Source: JBDTZF01 sp040005265
Lineage (GTDB): Bacteria > Verrucomicrobiota > Verrucomicrobiia > Chthoniobacterales > UBA10450
NCBI GenBank assembly: GCA_040005265.1
Contig: JBDTZF010000002.1
Span: forward strand, 1-59,586
Length of the DNA: 59,586 nucleotides
Direction of reading: 5' to 3'
The notes under the pieces were generated by a model, which searched no databases, was not told the origin of the DNA, and saw nothing but the letters and a program-made list of their open reading frames with translations. Below, piece by piece: positions 17,081-24,977 of this stretch (positions within the stretch are counted from its first letter, which is position 1; each line of letters opens with the position of its first letter). Position numbers and translations under genes: made by a program.

Positions 17081-18297
17081 GCCTCGAATTTCTGCATTAC
17101 GATTGAGGCATTTGCACCACCGAAGCCAAACGAGTTGGAAAGAACGGCTCGCAAATGCGCAGGCCGAGGCTCGTTCGCGACAATATCAAGATCTACATTT
17201 TCATCCGAAGCACGAAAATTAATGTTCGCCGGAAGAATTTGACGCTGGAGCGCCAGCAGACAGAAAATTGCCTCCACTGCACCTGCCGCGCCTAACGAAT
17301 GGCCCATCATGCTTTTGGTCGAGCTGACGGAAACGCGTTCGAAAAGCTCGGCGATAGCTTTGCCCTCAGCGGCGTCATTAAACGTGGTGGCCGTCCCGTG
17401 AGCGTTGATATAATCAACCGATTCGGCGGAAAGTCCGGCGCTTTTCAGGGCTTGCTCCATTGCTTGCCGTGGCCCGCTGCCGGAAGGATCCGGCTGTGTA
17501 AGATGGAAATTATCAGTGGAAAGACCGTAGCCCGTGATTTCAGCTAAAACAGGCACGCCCCTTGCCCGCGCGCTTTCGAGATTTTCCAACGCGAGGATGC
17601 CGGCGCCTTCGCCCAACACCATTCCGGTGCGGTGCCGATCGAACGGGCGGCATTTCTCCGGAGTGGAAGCGTGTAAGGAATCGAATCCCACAAAAACCAG
17701 CTCGGAGATTGCATCGTAGCCGCCCGTTAGCACCCGTTCGTAGCGGCCTGAGCGAACACATTCGAAAGCATGCCCGATGGCGTTTGTGCCCGAAGCGCAG
17801 GCATTCGCAATCACCTGGCACGGCACGGAAATTCCGCAGTCCTCCAGTGCATCAATCGCTGGCTTCTGGGCAGGGTAATTTGCGATCCAAGTGGGAGTAC
17901 GTCGCGTGTTACCATGTTGCCGGACTGTTCGGTAATAATCTTCGCCGTACGACATTCCACCGCTGGTGGTTCCGATCACGGCCAGCTCGGGTCTGAACTC
18001 GGGATCTTGAGCGACCGCTTCTCGCAATGCGCAGATCAGCATGTGCGAAGCGCGATGCAAACGTTCAGGGCGGCCACCTTTGCGCTCCTGGTTAAGCAGA
18101 CGGTCATCAGGTATTTGTCCGGCGGTTTTGCAGCGGCATTGGGCAACGGAAAATCGCGTGACCGGGGTGACGCAGTCGCGGGCTACGCTGAGCGAAACAA
18201 AGGTCTCTTCGAGTCCGAACCCGAGGGGACTAACGACACCCGCGGCGACCACAGCAACCCGAATAGTTTTCCCGTTGCTAGCGTTAGATTTAGACAT
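17077..18297 (-). CDS. Beta-ketoacyl-ACP synthase (KAS II / KS-alpha type)
   Basis: Condenses malonyl-ACP with an acyl chain. The catalytic triad is complete: Cys167 in VIANACASGTNA, His300 in YINAHGTATTFND, His333 in SSTKSMMGHSLGAAGA, with the supporting Lys328. The C-terminal LSNSFGFGGANASIV is the typical glycine-rich end. 406 residues is the FabF length. Because the next gene is a triad-less homologue overlapping by 4 bases, this is more likely the KS-alpha of a heterodimeric condensing enzyme for a special fatty or polyene acyl chain than the housekeeping FabF. First gene of the minus-strand run that reaches lptD, ugd, rsmB and the aminopeptidase. Confidence 0.92.
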   Translation of the reverse strand: MSKSNASNGKTIRVAVVAAGVVSPLGFGLEETFVSLSVARDCVTPVTRFSVAQCRCKTAGQIPDDRLLNQERKGGRPERLHRASHMLICALREAVAQDPEFRPELAVIGTTSGGMSYGEDYYRTVRQHGNTRRTPTWIANYPAQKPAIDALEDCGISVPCQVIANACASGTNAIGHAFECVRSGRYERVLTGGYDAISELVFVGFDSLHASTPEKCRPFDRHRTGMVLGEGAGILALENLESARARGVPVLAEITGYGLSTDNFHLTQPDPSGSGPRQAMEQALKSAGLSAESVDYINAHGTATTFNDAAEGKAIAELFERVSVSSTKSMMGHSLGAAGAVEAIFCLLALQRQILPANINFRASDENVDLDIVANEPRPAHLRAVLSNSFGFGGANASIVMQKFEA

Positions 18298-18401
18298 TTT
18301 TGCAACGCAAATTCATCCGCGATTCCTGTTGCTTTCTCAAAAAAAGCATTTTACAAATGACCCAATCGAAAACGGTAGCCTGGAAGTTGGTGGATTGTCA
18401 G

Positions 18402-18478
18402 TTGAGTTTATTCAGCGGCGATTTGAAATCCGATAAGCGGGAACATTTACCTGGCTGCGTTTTCCAGAATAAACTCAA
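18402..18478 (+). promoter_or_regulatory. 5'-UTR inverted repeat covering the RRM start codon
   Basis: TTGAGTTTATTC at 18402-18413 is perfectly complementary to GAATAAACTCAA at 18467-18478, whose last base is the A of the RRM gene's ATG. In RNA this would be a 12-bp, AU-rich stem closing a 53-base loop and hiding the initiation region. The loop holds a smaller GATTT/AAATC hairpin. No strong Shine-Dalgarno is visible. An RNA thermosensor or autoregulatory hairpin is a reasonable inference for a cold-type RNA-binding protein. Confidence 0.55.
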
Positions 18479-18882
18479 TGGGAACTAAATTATACGTCGG
18501 AAATCTTGCTTTTAGCACGACAGAAAACGAACTGCAGGAGCTTTTCGCGCAAGCTGGCACCGTCCAGGAAGTCACACTCATGCAGGATAAATTTACTGGC
18601 AAATCACGGGGCTTCGCCTTCGTGACTATGGGCACCGATCAAGAAGCCCAAAACGCTATTACCCAGTTCAATGGCAAGACCGTGGAGGGTCGCCCCCTTA
18701 CCGTTAATGAAGCGCGTCCACGCGAACCTCGTCCGCCCGGTGGTGGCGGTGGCGGCCGTGGAGGCTACGGCGGCGGCGGTGGTGGTGGCGGAGGTTACGG
18801 CGGTGGTGGTGGTGGTGGCGGAGGAGGAGGCTATGGCGGTGGTCGTCGCGAAGGTGGCGGTGGCCAACGACGCGGTCGCTAA
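18478..18882 (+). CDS. Glycine-rich RRM RNA-binding protein
   Basis: Residues 1-80 are one RNA recognition motif: RNP2 is KLYVGNLAF and RNP1 is KSRGFAFVTM, with the aromatic residues that stack on bases. Residues ~88-134 are a Gly/Tyr/Arg tail (GGGGYGGG-type runs, RRGR end), as in cyanobacterial Rbp and plant glycine-rich proteins, which are induced by cold and act as RNA chaperones. The tail may be prone to condensate formation. It is monocistronic, with a hairpin in the leader that covers the start codon and a UUCG-loop terminator 29 bases after the stop. Confidence 0.93.
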   Translation: MGTKLYVGNLAFSTTENELQELFAQAGTVQEVTLMQDKFTGKSRGFAFVTMGTDQEAQNAITQFNGKTVEGRPLTVNEARPREPRPPGGGGGGRGGYGGGGGGGGGYGGGGGGGGGGGYGGGRREGGGGQRRGR

Positions 18883-18910
18883 GCCCGGCCTGCCTAAAAT
18901 ATCTTAAGAA

Positions 18911-18939
18911 AGCGCCCGCTTCGGCGGGCGCTTTTTTTT
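18911..18939 (+). terminator. Rho-independent terminator with UUCG loop
   Basis: A 9-bp perfect GC stem (18911-18919 with 18924-18932) closed by a TTCG tetraloop is followed by eight T residues. It ends the RRM transcript. Confidence 0.95.
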
Positions 18940-19005
18940 GTCCATCTACGGCTGTCGGGAGTCCTGCGTGCGAATCATGTATTGAGTACACGTGATTAGA
19001 AACTG

Positions 19006-19012
19006 AAAGGAG
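19006..19012 (+). promoter_or_regulatory. Strong ribosome binding site
   Basis: AAAGGAG, 11 bases before the ATG at 19024. It is one of the few clear Shine-Dalgarno sequences in the window and supports translation of the small basic protein. Confidence 0.75.
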
Positions 19013-19023
19013 CTGAGCCAATC

Positions 19024-19428
19024 ATGCCTAACGACAACCAAGACGCAAAGCATTCAAAAAGTTCTCAATCTTCTGAAGACATCCGAATTCCGCCTATTCC
19101 CCGGCCGGTCGCAGGTGCTGCAGCTGGAGCAATCGTTGGCAGCCTGGCCGGTCCACTAGGGACGCTCGTTGGCGGAACCATTGGTGCCCTCGCTGCCAGT
19201 CCTGGGCCGAAACGCTCACCGACAAAGAAAAGCCCTAAAACGAAGCCTAAATCTGTAAGGCCGGCAAAGCGTTCCCAGGCTCGGTCCAAATCCCGCGGCC
19301 AAAAAGGAAAAGCGAAAAAGAAAGCAACACGAGCCTCCTCCACTCGGAAGAAGACTCGGGCGAAGGTTACAAAGCGGTCCAAAACGTCTCGGCCTAGCCA
19401 ACGTAGCACCCGCAGGCGGAGGCGGTAG
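19024..19428 (+). CDS. Small Gly-zipper protein with histone-H1-like Lys/Arg tail
   Basis: 134 residues in three parts. The N-terminus (1-25) is polar. Residues ~28-58 (VAGAAAGAIVGSLAGPLGTLVGGTIGALAA) are a glycine-zipper helix of the kind that inserts in or packs along membranes. Residues 60-134 are a very basic, disordered tail of KSPK, KTKPK, RSKSRGQKGK and SRRRRR-like patterns, resembling histone H1-like bacterial DNA-binding tails. It could tether nucleic acid to membrane, or simply be a nucleoid protein; this is inference. Preceded by its own ribosome site and the RRM terminator, followed at once by tRNA-Tyr on the other strand. Confidence 0.8.
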   Translation: MPNDNQDAKHSKSSQSSEDIRIPPIPRPVAGAAAGAIVGSLAGPLGTLVGGTIGALAASPGPKRSPTKKSPKTKPKSVRPAKRSQARSKSRGQKGKAKKKATRASSTRKKTRAKVTKRSKTSRPSQRSTRRRRR

Positions 19429-19442
19429 CCTCCAGAAAGAAA

Positions 19443-19526
19443 TGGGCAGGACTGGATTCGAACCAGTGAAGGCGTAAAGCCAGCAGATTTACAGTCTGCC
19501 CCGTTTGGCCACTTCGGTACCTACCC
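19443..19526 (-). tRNA. tRNA-Tyr (GTA)
   Basis: Class II tRNA of 84 nt. The acceptor stem GGGTAGG pairs with CCTGCCC, with discriminator A encoded at 19443. The T arm carries GGTTCGAATCC. The anticodon loop CTGTAAA gives anticodon GTA at 19490-19492, and a long variable arm (TGGCTTTACGCCT region) fits Tyr. The CCA end is not encoded. It stands alone between convergent neighbours. Confidence 0.96.
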
Positions 19527-19604
19527 GTCGGTGCGAGCGTTGTGATATAGCTCACAGGCTCTTCCTCGCAAGTGTTTTGCCTCCGTGTTCGCGAATGGCT
19601 CTTT

Positions 19605-20789
19605 TTAGGCGACGAACTCCGCGATCGCGTTTACCACAAATCGCTGCGCGTCTCGGGCGATCTCGGGATAAATCGGTAACGCCAGGCTCTCCCGTGCCGC
19701 TCGTTCAGTTTCTAAAAAATCGCCCGCCTTGTAGCCCAGATACTCGAAGCATTCCTGTTGGTGCAGACCGATCGGATAGTAAATCGCAGTTTCGACTTCA
19801 CAGGTGGCCAAATGCGCGCGCAGCTTGTCGCGATCCGACGTGCGAATGACGTACTGATGGTAGATATGATGATTGGTTAGGCCGAGATCCCGGTAAGGTT
19901 CGGACGGAAGCGCGACTCGTTTTGTCAGACCCGCCCGTTTGAATTCTTCCCCATAAAAATCCGCCGCCGATCGGCGGGCCGCTGACCAGCCATCCAAATG
20001 TGGAACCTTAACTTTCAGAATCGCCGCCTGTATTTCGTCCAGTCGAAAATTGCCCCCAACGAAATGGTGTTCGTAACGCGGCTCCATTCCGTGCTGGCGG
20101 CAAATGCGCAACCGGTTGGCGAAATCGTCGCTCCGGCAAGTAATCAGGCCGGCATCACCTGCGGCGCCGAGATTTTTTGACGGATAAAAACTGAAACAGC
20201 CCGCGTCTCCCATTGCCCCCGCTTTCGCGGCTCCTTCTGTTCCCGGGTATTCCGCGCCGATTGCTTGGGCCGCGTCTTCGATTACGAGCAAATTGTGCTC
20301 GCGGGCGATTTGCATGATCTCATTCATGTCGCAACACAATCCGAAAAGATGCACCGGGATTATGGCAGATACCGTTTGGCCGCTTTCATCGAGCAACTTC
20401 CCGCCGGTCTTCCTGCAGTATTTGTCGATGTACCGTTTGAGCGCAGTTGGCGAAAGATTGTAGGTGACCGGATCGATGTCGATGAAGCGCGGAACTGCGC
20501 CGACCCGGGTAACGCAGGCAGCCGTGGCAAAAAAGCTGTAGGCCGGGGTCAGCACCGCATCGCCAGGCCCGATTTCGAGGGCCATCAGAGTAGCTAGCAA
20601 CGCATCCGTGCCGGATGAGACGCCGATCCCGTGAGGGACACCGCAATACGCGGCAATTGCCCGTTCAAATGCCTCCCCTTTTGGTCCTAGAATGAATCGC
20701 TGACTCGCCAGTACCTCTTCGATTTCGGTCCGGATCGGTCCAGCTAGAACGCGATACTGTTCGCTAAGGTCAAGCATCGGCACGCGCAT
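19605..20789 (-). CDS. DegT/DnrJ/EryC1/StrS family aminotransferase
   Basis: PLP enzyme that usually aminates a nucleotide-linked keto-sugar for surface glycans. Visible motifs: GVSSGTDALLATL (phosphate-binding), FFATAACVTRVGA, VIEDAAQAIGAEY (Asp contacting the pyridine ring), and CFSFYPSKNLGAAGDAGLI with the Schiff-base Lys205. GNFRLDEIQAAIL and IYYPIGLHQQECF complete the family pattern. 394 residues is normal. It is a single gene; no sugar dehydratase or glycosyltransferase adjoins it, so the substrate is unknown. Confidence 0.93.
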   Translation of the reverse strand: MRVPMLDLSEQYRVLAGPIRTEIEEVLASQRFILGPKGEAFERAIAAYCGVPHGIGVSSGTDALLATLMALEIGPGDAVLTPAYSFFATAACVTRVGAVPRFIDIDPVTYNLSPTALKRYIDKYCRKTGGKLLDESGQTVSAIIPVHLFGLCCDMNEIMQIAREHNLLVIEDAAQAIGAEYPGTEGAAKAGAMGDAGCFSFYPSKNLGAAGDAGLITCRSDDFANRLRICRQHGMEPRYEHHFVGGNFRLDEIQAAILKVKVPHLDGWSAARRSAADFYGEEFKRAGLTKRVALPSEPYRDLGLTNHHIYHQYVIRTSDRDKLRAHLATCEVETAIYYPIGLHQQECFEYLGYKAGDFLETERAARESLALPIYPEIARDAQRFVVNAIAEFVA

Positions 20790-20887
20790 GGCGCGAAGAG
20801 CATGGCAGTTTCATACCGCGGTTCAATCGGAAGTTTGGCCCATATGCAACGTTGACCGAACAGTTTGCCTACATTAACCTCCTGCTC

Positions 20888-21064
20888 ATGGGGTTAATCC
20901 GCGGACTTTTTTGGCTCGCCCTCTTCGTCTTTTTCACGTTCAGCTTTGTCGTGCTTTTTGAGTACGGCCCGCACGATTTTACCAATGGGTTTCAGACGGA
21001 GTATGCCCGGCTGAAATCGTTCGTAATCAAGCAAACGGAAAAATCCGGGAAACCCAAGAAATAG
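20888..21064 (+). CDS. Small single-pass membrane protein
   Basis: 58 residues from ATG 20888; a TTG at 20852 would add 12. LIRGLFWLALFVFFTFSFVVLFEYGP is one membrane helix, followed by a hydrophilic, Lys-rich C-terminus (FVIKQTEKSGKPKK). No family recognised. Verrucomicrobial genomes carry many such small helical proteins, and function cannot be inferred. It converges with mqnD; their stops are 4 bases apart. Confidence 0.6.
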   Translation: MGLIRGLFWLALFVFFTFSFVVLFEYGPHDFTNGFQTEYARLKSFVIKQTEKSGKPKK

Positions 21065-21068
21065 TTTC

Positions 21069-21929
21069 CTAGTCGACAAATTCGATTTCGACTTCCTTGT
21101 CGATGTACCCTTCGACTCGAGCGCGGCCAAGGAATTTCCGGATGGCTGCGCGGCCGGTTTCGCCGTAATCGCGGGTGAATTCGTTCACGTACATGCCGAT
21201 GAATTTACCGGCCAGCTCCGCGTCCATATCTCGGGCGTAAGGAAGAGAATGGAGCACGGCCGGTTCGCGATGGGCCAAACCGTAATCGATGCTTTCCCGC
21301 ATGATTTCTGAAATATCGCGCCGGATGGTCAGCGGGATGTCCTTGCGCAACACATTGCCACCAAGCGGAAGTGGCAGCCCAGTCTCGCCTTTCCACCACT
21401 CGCCAAGATCGATAATCTTCTCGAACCCAGAGCGCTCATAAGTGAGCTGGCCTTCGTGAATGATCAGTCCGGCATCGGCTCGCCCGCTTCTTACTGCGTC
21501 AAAGATCTGGTCGAACGGGACGACGATGTGCTTGAACTCGCCGAGATAAAGTTGCAACGCCAGATACGCGCTCGTCATGCGTCCCGGGATGGCGATCACA
21601 GAATTTTTCAACCTATCCCGAGGATCGACATCTTCAGTAGGTTGTGAGCGTTTTCTTATTACCATCGGCCCGTATCCGTCGCCCATGCTCGCTCCGCAGG
21701 GGAGCAGCGCATATTTATCGCTCACGAAAGCGTAAGCGTGAATTGAAATGGCCGAAATGTGGAGTTCCCCGCGCATGGCGCGCTCGTTCAACGTCTGAAT
21801 ATCCTCGAGTCGATGTTCGAACCGGTAACCGCGTAGGTCGATTTTGTTTTCCGCCATCGCATAAAACATGAACGCGTCGTCGGGATCCGGGGAATGGCCC
21901 AGAGTGTAAGTTTCTTGGTTCGACGGCAT
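21069..21929 (-). CDS. mqnD: MqnA/MqnD-family protein, probably 1,4-dihydroxy-6-naphthoate synthase
   Basis: Periplasmic-binding-protein fold enzyme of the futalosine route to menaquinone. The N-terminus TLGHSPDPDDAFMFYAMAENKID matches the family's SP-x-PDD block. Then come ISAISIHAYAF, VAIPGRMTSAYLALQLY and GLIIHEGQLTYERSG, where the His is the MqnD-type catalytic residue. This favours MqnD over MqnA, but the two are close and I cannot align them here. The other mqn genes are not in the window. Start taken at ATG 21929; an in-frame ATG at 21956 is also possible. Confidence 0.75.
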   Translation of the reverse strand: MPSNQETYTLGHSPDPDDAFMFYAMAENKIDLRGYRFEHRLEDIQTLNERAMRGELHISAISIHAYAFVSDKYALLPCGASMGDGYGPMVIRKRSQPTEDVDPRDRLKNSVIAIPGRMTSAYLALQLYLGEFKHIVVPFDQIFDAVRSGRADAGLIIHEGQLTYERSGFEKIIDLGEWWKGETGLPLPLGGNVLRKDIPLTIRRDISEIMRESIDYGLAHREPAVLHSLPYARDMDAELAGKFIGMYVNEFTRDYGETGRAAIRKFLGRARVEGYIDKEVEIEFVD

Positions 21930-22049
21930 GGGCGCATCGTATCCAGCGTGATGCATTCTTCAATGTCCAACCCGTTTTCGCACGGCTCGTTGCGGGAAGC
22001 ACCCAACGTTTATTTGCGTTGCAAGAGCTGTTCCGGTAGCCTCAGCGCA

Positions 22050-22943
22050 ATGGCGAAGATGGCGAAAACCGGCCTTGGTAAAGGCCTTGGCGCTCTCATC
22101 GGTCCGCGCCCAGCGCCCGCCCGGACGGACGCCGATTCGCGGGAAAAAATTCACGAGGTCGGCGTCGCCAGTGTTGGACCGAGCCCGTTGCAACCTCGCA
22201 AAGACTTTGCCCCTGAAGCCTTACAGGAACTGGTCGATTCGATCCGGCAGCACGGCATTATTCAACCGCTTATCGTTCGCCAGGTCGGTTCTCGCTTGGA
22301 ATTAATCGCTGGTGAACGCCGCTGGCGGGCGGCCCAGGAAGTGGGGCTTGCCCAGGTTCCGGTAATCATTCGCACTGCCAGCGACCTGGAAGTGCTTGAA
22401 CTTTCCTTAATCGAAAATCTTCAGCGAGCCGATCTGAACCCGATCGAAGAGGCGCAAGGCTACGCCAGATTGGCTAACGAATTCAAGATGCGGCAGGAGG
22501 ACATCGCACACAAGGTGGGGCGGAGCCGAGCATCCGTCGCGAACGCAATGCGCTTGCTCGACTTGCACCCGCAGGTGCAGATCTGGGTCACTCAGAGTTT
22601 AATTTCGGTCGGACACGCAAAGGTTTTGCTGGCGTTAAAAGCGCCGGAAGAGCAACTCCTGGCCGCCGAGACGGTTTTGCGACGCAACGCTACCGTGCGT
22701 GCCACCGAACGGCTGGTTGCGCGGCAACTTGGGATAGGCAAGGGGCGCCGAAAACAGCGCGCGGCTGGGCCTGCATCGACATCAGCGACGATTGAAGATT
22801 TGCAGAATCGTTTGCAGCAGCACCTCGCCACTCACGTGTCCATTCGTCATGCGGAAAAACGCGGACGAATCGAGATTGAATATTATGGGGAAGACGATCT
22901 CCAGAGGGTCGTCAACGCTCTCGGCCTGCGACCCATCGAGTAA
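22050..22943 (+). CDS. parB: Chromosome-partitioning protein ParB
   Basis: CTP-dependent DNA clamp that spreads from parS sites near the origin. The start at ATG 22050 gives the conserved KTGLGKGLGALIG opening. The CTP-binding/catalytic motif GERRWRAAQ is at 88-96 and ENLQRADLNPIEEA follows. The helix-turn-helix that reads parS is QEDIAHKVGRSRASVANAMRLL, and the C-terminal dimer domain ends GLRPIE. The usual upstream parA is missing, so parA must be elsewhere. No 16-bp parS-like palindrome was seen in the window. Its stop overlaps the next start (TAATG). Confidence 0.95.
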   Translation: MAKMAKTGLGKGLGALIGPRPAPARTDADSREKIHEVGVASVGPSPLQPRKDFAPEALQELVDSIRQHGIIQPLIVRQVGSRLELIAGERRWRAAQEVGLAQVPVIIRTASDLEVLELSLIENLQRADLNPIEEAQGYARLANEFKMRQEDIAHKVGRSRASVANAMRLLDLHPQVQIWVTQSLISVGHAKVLLALKAPEEQLLAAETVLRRNATVRATERLVARQLGIGKGRRKQRAAGPASTSATIEDLQNRLQQHLATHVSIRHAEKRGRIEIEYYGEDDLQRVVNALGLRPIE

Positions 22944-23896
22944 TGGAGTGTTGGAGCGATGGAGGAGTGACGGGGCTATTCGACGTGAAGTCATTATACC
23001 ATTACTCCACTCCGGTCCTTCTTGTCCTGCTGCTCATCTCTTGTCGCCGCGCAGAGTCGCCGGACACGCCGCAGGAAAAGATCTGGCAGGAGATTTCCGG
23101 CGAGAAAGCTCTAGCCCACGTCCAGCATCTTGTTGATTTCGGGCCGCGCCCGCCAGACTCCGACGCCATCGAGAAATCCCGCGCGTACATTGAAAATGAG
23201 CTCCGTCTCGCGGGTTGGAAGGTGGAACGGCAGGAATTTACCGACGACACCCCGCGGGGAAAAGTTCGGTTTGTTAATCTGATCGCACAGTCTGCGTCGG
23301 GAAAAACGGAGCCATCCTTTTTGTTGTGCTCGCATTATGACACCAAAATATTCACCGATGCCCGCTTTGTTGGAGCGAATGACGGGGGTTCGAGCACGGG
23401 CCTGCTGTTGGAACTGGCCCGAGTCCTTGGCCAGCATCCGCGGCTGGCGGCCAAGGTTGAGTTGGTCTTTTTCGACGGCGAAGAGGCTTACGAGAGTTTC
23501 TCGGAAAAGGACGGTCTTTACGGTAGCCGCCATTTTGCGCAGCAACTTCAAGGCAACGGGAAGAAACAAATTCGTGGCGGGATCCTCTTCGACATGGTCG
23601 GAGACCGCTCGCTGAACATTACGTTGTCGCCTGATTCGCCCGCTCAAATGGCGCACGATATTTTCGCCTCGGCCGACGCGCTTAAATTGCGGAATTATTT
23701 TACTTATTCCGGTTTCGAAATCACCGACGATCACAAGCCGCTCAATGCGATTGGGATTCCGGCGATCGACATTATCGATTTCGATTTCGACGGGTGGCAC
23801 ACCCCCAGGGACACGATGGACAAGCTTAGCGCGGAGAGTCTGCGAATTGTTGGAGCGGTTGCGGCATATTACCTGGAGGAGTTCGCGCTGAAGTGA
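22943..23896 (+). CDS. M28-family metallopeptidase / glutaminyl cyclase-like lipoprotein
   Basis: The mature domain has the di-zinc M28 ligands in order: SHYDTKIF (His, Asp), GANDGGSSTGLLLELARVL (bridging Asp), FFDGEEAY (Glu catalytic/ligand), MVGD (Asp) and a C-terminal DGWHTPRDTMDKLS (His). The spacing and this His context fit bacterial glutaminyl-peptide cyclotransferase-like proteins as well as aminopeptidases. The N-terminus YHYSTPVLLVLLLISCRRAE ends in a lipobox-like Cys, so it is probably a lipoprotein. The first 14 residues come from a repeat-like stretch; the true start may be the GTG at 22985 (VKSLYHYS). Overlaps parB upstream and the PpiC gene downstream by 1-4 bases. Confidence 0.85.
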   Translation: MECWSDGGVTGLFDVKSLYHYSTPVLLVLLLISCRRAESPDTPQEKIWQEISGEKALAHVQHLVDFGPRPPDSDAIEKSRAYIENELRLAGWKVERQEFTDDTPRGKVRFVNLIAQSASGKTEPSFLLCSHYDTKIFTDARFVGANDGGSSTGLLLELARVLGQHPRLAAKVELVFFDGEEAYESFSEKDGLYGSRHFAQQLQGNGKKQIRGGILFDMVGDRSLNITLSPDSPAQMAHDIFASADALKLRNYFTYSGFEITDDHKPLNAIGIPAIDIIDFDFDGWHTPRDTMDKLSAESLRIVGAVAAYYLEEFALK

Positions 23897-24879
23897 AGCG
23901 GCGGATCGTTGTAGCGGCTTTCTGGGCAGCAGCCTGCGTTTTAGGATTCGCATTTGGTGAATGGGCTTGCCATTCCGTTGCGTTTCGCGACACGATCGGG
24001 CTCACTTTTGGACGCGGCCATCTGCTCACACTCACGCATGGTCGCGGAATCTATGACGCGGACCTCGCGAGTGAGATCGAAGCGGTACGATACGCGAAGG
24101 GCGAGGAAGATGTCGATCCTTCGGACCCTGGTCTAAAGCGCGCTGTTCTCGCGCGCTTCACCGCAACTGTCGCGGTGACAGAGCTCGCGAAAAAAGAAAC
24201 GATTTTAACACCGGAAATCGATCGCGAGTTCGAGGATTTACGGTATCAATTTCGCGACGGCAATAGTTTCGCTGCCGCACTTGCGGCGAATCGTTTATCC
24301 CAGCGGACGTTGCGCATGGAAATCGTGGCGAACCTGAGGACCCAAAAGTGGATCGAGCGACAACTCAAGAAGGCGAAAAAGGTGAGCGACGACGAGTGCG
24401 CGCAATATTTCAAGACCCACCAGGAAGAGTACCGTTTGCCGGCCCGATTTCGGGCCAACCATCTCTTCCTAGCCGCGCCTACCGAAACGCCGCCCCCGAT
24501 TGTCGATCTAAAGCGCCGGACGATCGATTCTCTTGCGGTTCGACTGGGCCACGGTGAAACCTTCTCGGAACTCGTGGCGTTGACATCCGAGGATGAAGCC
24601 ACCAAGACGCGAGATGGAGATCTTGGATTCTTCTCTGCGGCGCGAATGCCGGCTGATTTTTTTGCTGCCCTAGGGAAAATGCAGCAAGGGGAAATCAGCC
24701 CGCCGATTCAAACCGGCCTTGGTTTTCACATTGTTCAAATGACCGATTCCAGGGCAATGCGGCAGATGCCTTTTGAGGAGGCTAAGGGAGAGATTCGCCT
24801 GTTCCTGGAGAATCTTAGTCGCAAAGCCGAGGTGAAACGCCTCTCCGAAGGAGCACAATTTGTGCGTTGTTCCCTCTAG
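23893..24879 (+). CDS. PpiC/parvulin-type peptidyl-prolyl isomerase, membrane-anchored
   Basis: Begins at GTG 23893, overlapping the previous stop (GTGA). An N-terminal membrane segment (IVVAAFWAAACVLGFAFGEW) anchors it facing the periplasm. Residues ~50-170 are helical, SurA/PpiD-like chaperone-type sequence. The parvulin domain lies at ~185-300: FRANHLFLAAP, GETFSELVALTSEDEATKTRDGDLGFFSAARMP, GEISPPIQTGLGFHIVQM. It helps fold exported proteins and barrels. It forms a tight translationally coupled unit with parB and the M28 peptidase. Confidence 0.9.
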   Translation: MKRRIVVAAFWAAACVLGFAFGEWACHSVAFRDTIGLTFGRGHLLTLTHGRGIYDADLASEIEAVRYAKGEEDVDPSDPGLKRAVLARFTATVAVTELAKKETILTPEIDREFEDLRYQFRDGNSFAAALAANRLSQRTLRMEIVANLRTQKWIERQLKKAKKVSDDECAQYFKTHQEEYRLPARFRANHLFLAAPTETPPPIVDLKRRTIDSLAVRLGHGETFSELVALTSEDEATKTRDGDLGFFSAARMPADFFAALGKMQQGEISPPIQTGLGFHIVQMTDSRAMRQMPFEEAKGEIRLFLENLSRKAEVKRLSEGAQFVRCSL

Positions 24880-24977
24880 GAACTCAAAAATTCATAACTT
24901 CCGCATTGATTGGAAGCTGGTTTTCCCTCAGGCTGCCTGTTTGGAGATTCCCGCTCCGGCGGGTAGATTGAGTCTTT

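Noticed and set aside
22050..22943. Origin of replication near parB
   Set aside because: parB is often near the origin, but no parA, dnaA, gidA/B, DnaA-box cluster or parS palindrome was seen, so an origin cannot be supported.
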